From contig LBRX01000057.1 in assembly GCA_000991645.1 (NCBI GenBank), forward strand, positions 1 through 5,175: a stretch of DNA of 5,175 bases, in the 5' to 3' direction. Shown in pieces: positions 5,055 through 5,175 of this stretch (position 1 is its first letter; every line of letters starts with the position of its first letter). This stretch comes from Candidatus Moranbacteria bacterium GW2011_GWE2_36_40 (GTDB lineage: Bacteria > Patescibacteriota > Minisyncoccia > Moranbacterales > GWC2-37-73). Position numbers and translations under genes: made by a program. A model generated the notes under the pieces. That model was not told the origin of the DNA and ran no database searches. It saw only the letters and a program-made list of their open reading frames with translations.

Positions 5055-5076
5055 CCCGTCGCTCGCGAGCTACGGG
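5055..5076. repeat. 22-bp palindrome after the sugar-phosphate operon
   Basis: CCCGT (5055-5059) and ACGGG (5072-5076) flank a perfect 10-bp palindrome GCTCGCGAGC (5061-5070). The single symmetric pair C5060/T5071 is a mismatch. It is GC-rich in AT-rich surroundings and lies 12 bases after the stop of the fusion gene. It has no T-run after it, so a factor-independent terminator is doubtful, although the hairpin may protect the 3' end of the mRNA. Its sequence is unrelated to the other two palindromes in the window. Confidence 0.8.
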
Positions 5077-5175
5077 CGCATTTAGTCATTTAAAAATCTA
5101 ACTATGCCCCTTATGGTTGGGACATGTATTTCCTAATGTTAGTTAAGTTGCAATTTCTTAATGTTTTTGAGTTTT

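Noticed and set aside
5104..5125. Hairpin ATGCCCC / GGGACAT after the fusion gene
   Set aside because: Seven positions with one mismatch and an eight-base loop, no T-run, and no other supporting signal.
5161..5175. Start of a further gene at ATG 5161
   Set aside because: Only five codons are inside the window and there is no Shine-Dalgarno before it.

Overview
The window is AT-rich bacterial DNA read with the standard code: no long frame carries an in-frame TGA, and one gene uses TGA as its stop. All five well-supported protein genes and one less certain gene lie on the + strand. The content fits a Candidate Phyla Radiation / Patescibacteria genome. The indications are a secG followed at once by a membrane-anchored family 5 solute-binding protein, a winged-helix/Cas2-like (PaaX-type) protein, a cupin-type phosphoglucose isomerase, and a HIGH-motif nucleotidyltransferase fused to a type II phosphomannose isomerase cupin. 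This assignment rests on protein content recalled from those genomes; no marker gene is present.

Layout. (1) 85-549: an unrecognised 154-residue protein, visibly GC-richer than its neighbours, closed by a strong intrinsic terminator (583-623). (2) 650-1395: a gene for a 203-residue winged-helix + Cas2-like protein sits between two copies of a 38-bp palindrome (654-691 and 1354-1391). The copies match at 35 of 38 positions, one symmetric pair of differences is compensatory, and the stop codon overlaps the first base of the second copy. This is the most interesting structure here: either a small mobile or REP-like unit, or a regulator bracketed by its own operators. (3) 1482-3504: a candidate promoter, then secG and a solute-binding protein that starts at TTG directly after a run of nine T. 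(4) 3529-3608: an elaborate inverted repeat with two internal hairpins, lying in the leader of the next gene. (5) 3618-5043: a two-gene sugar-phosphate operon, with cupin phosphoglucose isomerase followed 10 nt later by the nucleotidyltransferase-phosphomannose isomerase fusion. (6) 5055-5076: a third, unrelated palindrome. The last 100 bases hold no gene I can support.

Functionally, secG and the binding protein both belong to the cell envelope (export and substrate capture). The isomerase pair would interconvert glucose-6-P, fructose-6-P and mannose-6-P and plausibly feed an activated-sugar pathway for surface polymers. Three different intergenic palindrome families within 5 kb, one of them flanking a Cas2-like gene, suggest a genome shaped by small palindromic repeats. 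No gap without a gene exceeds 300 bases; the longest is 550-742 (terminator, palindrome copy 1 and a leader).
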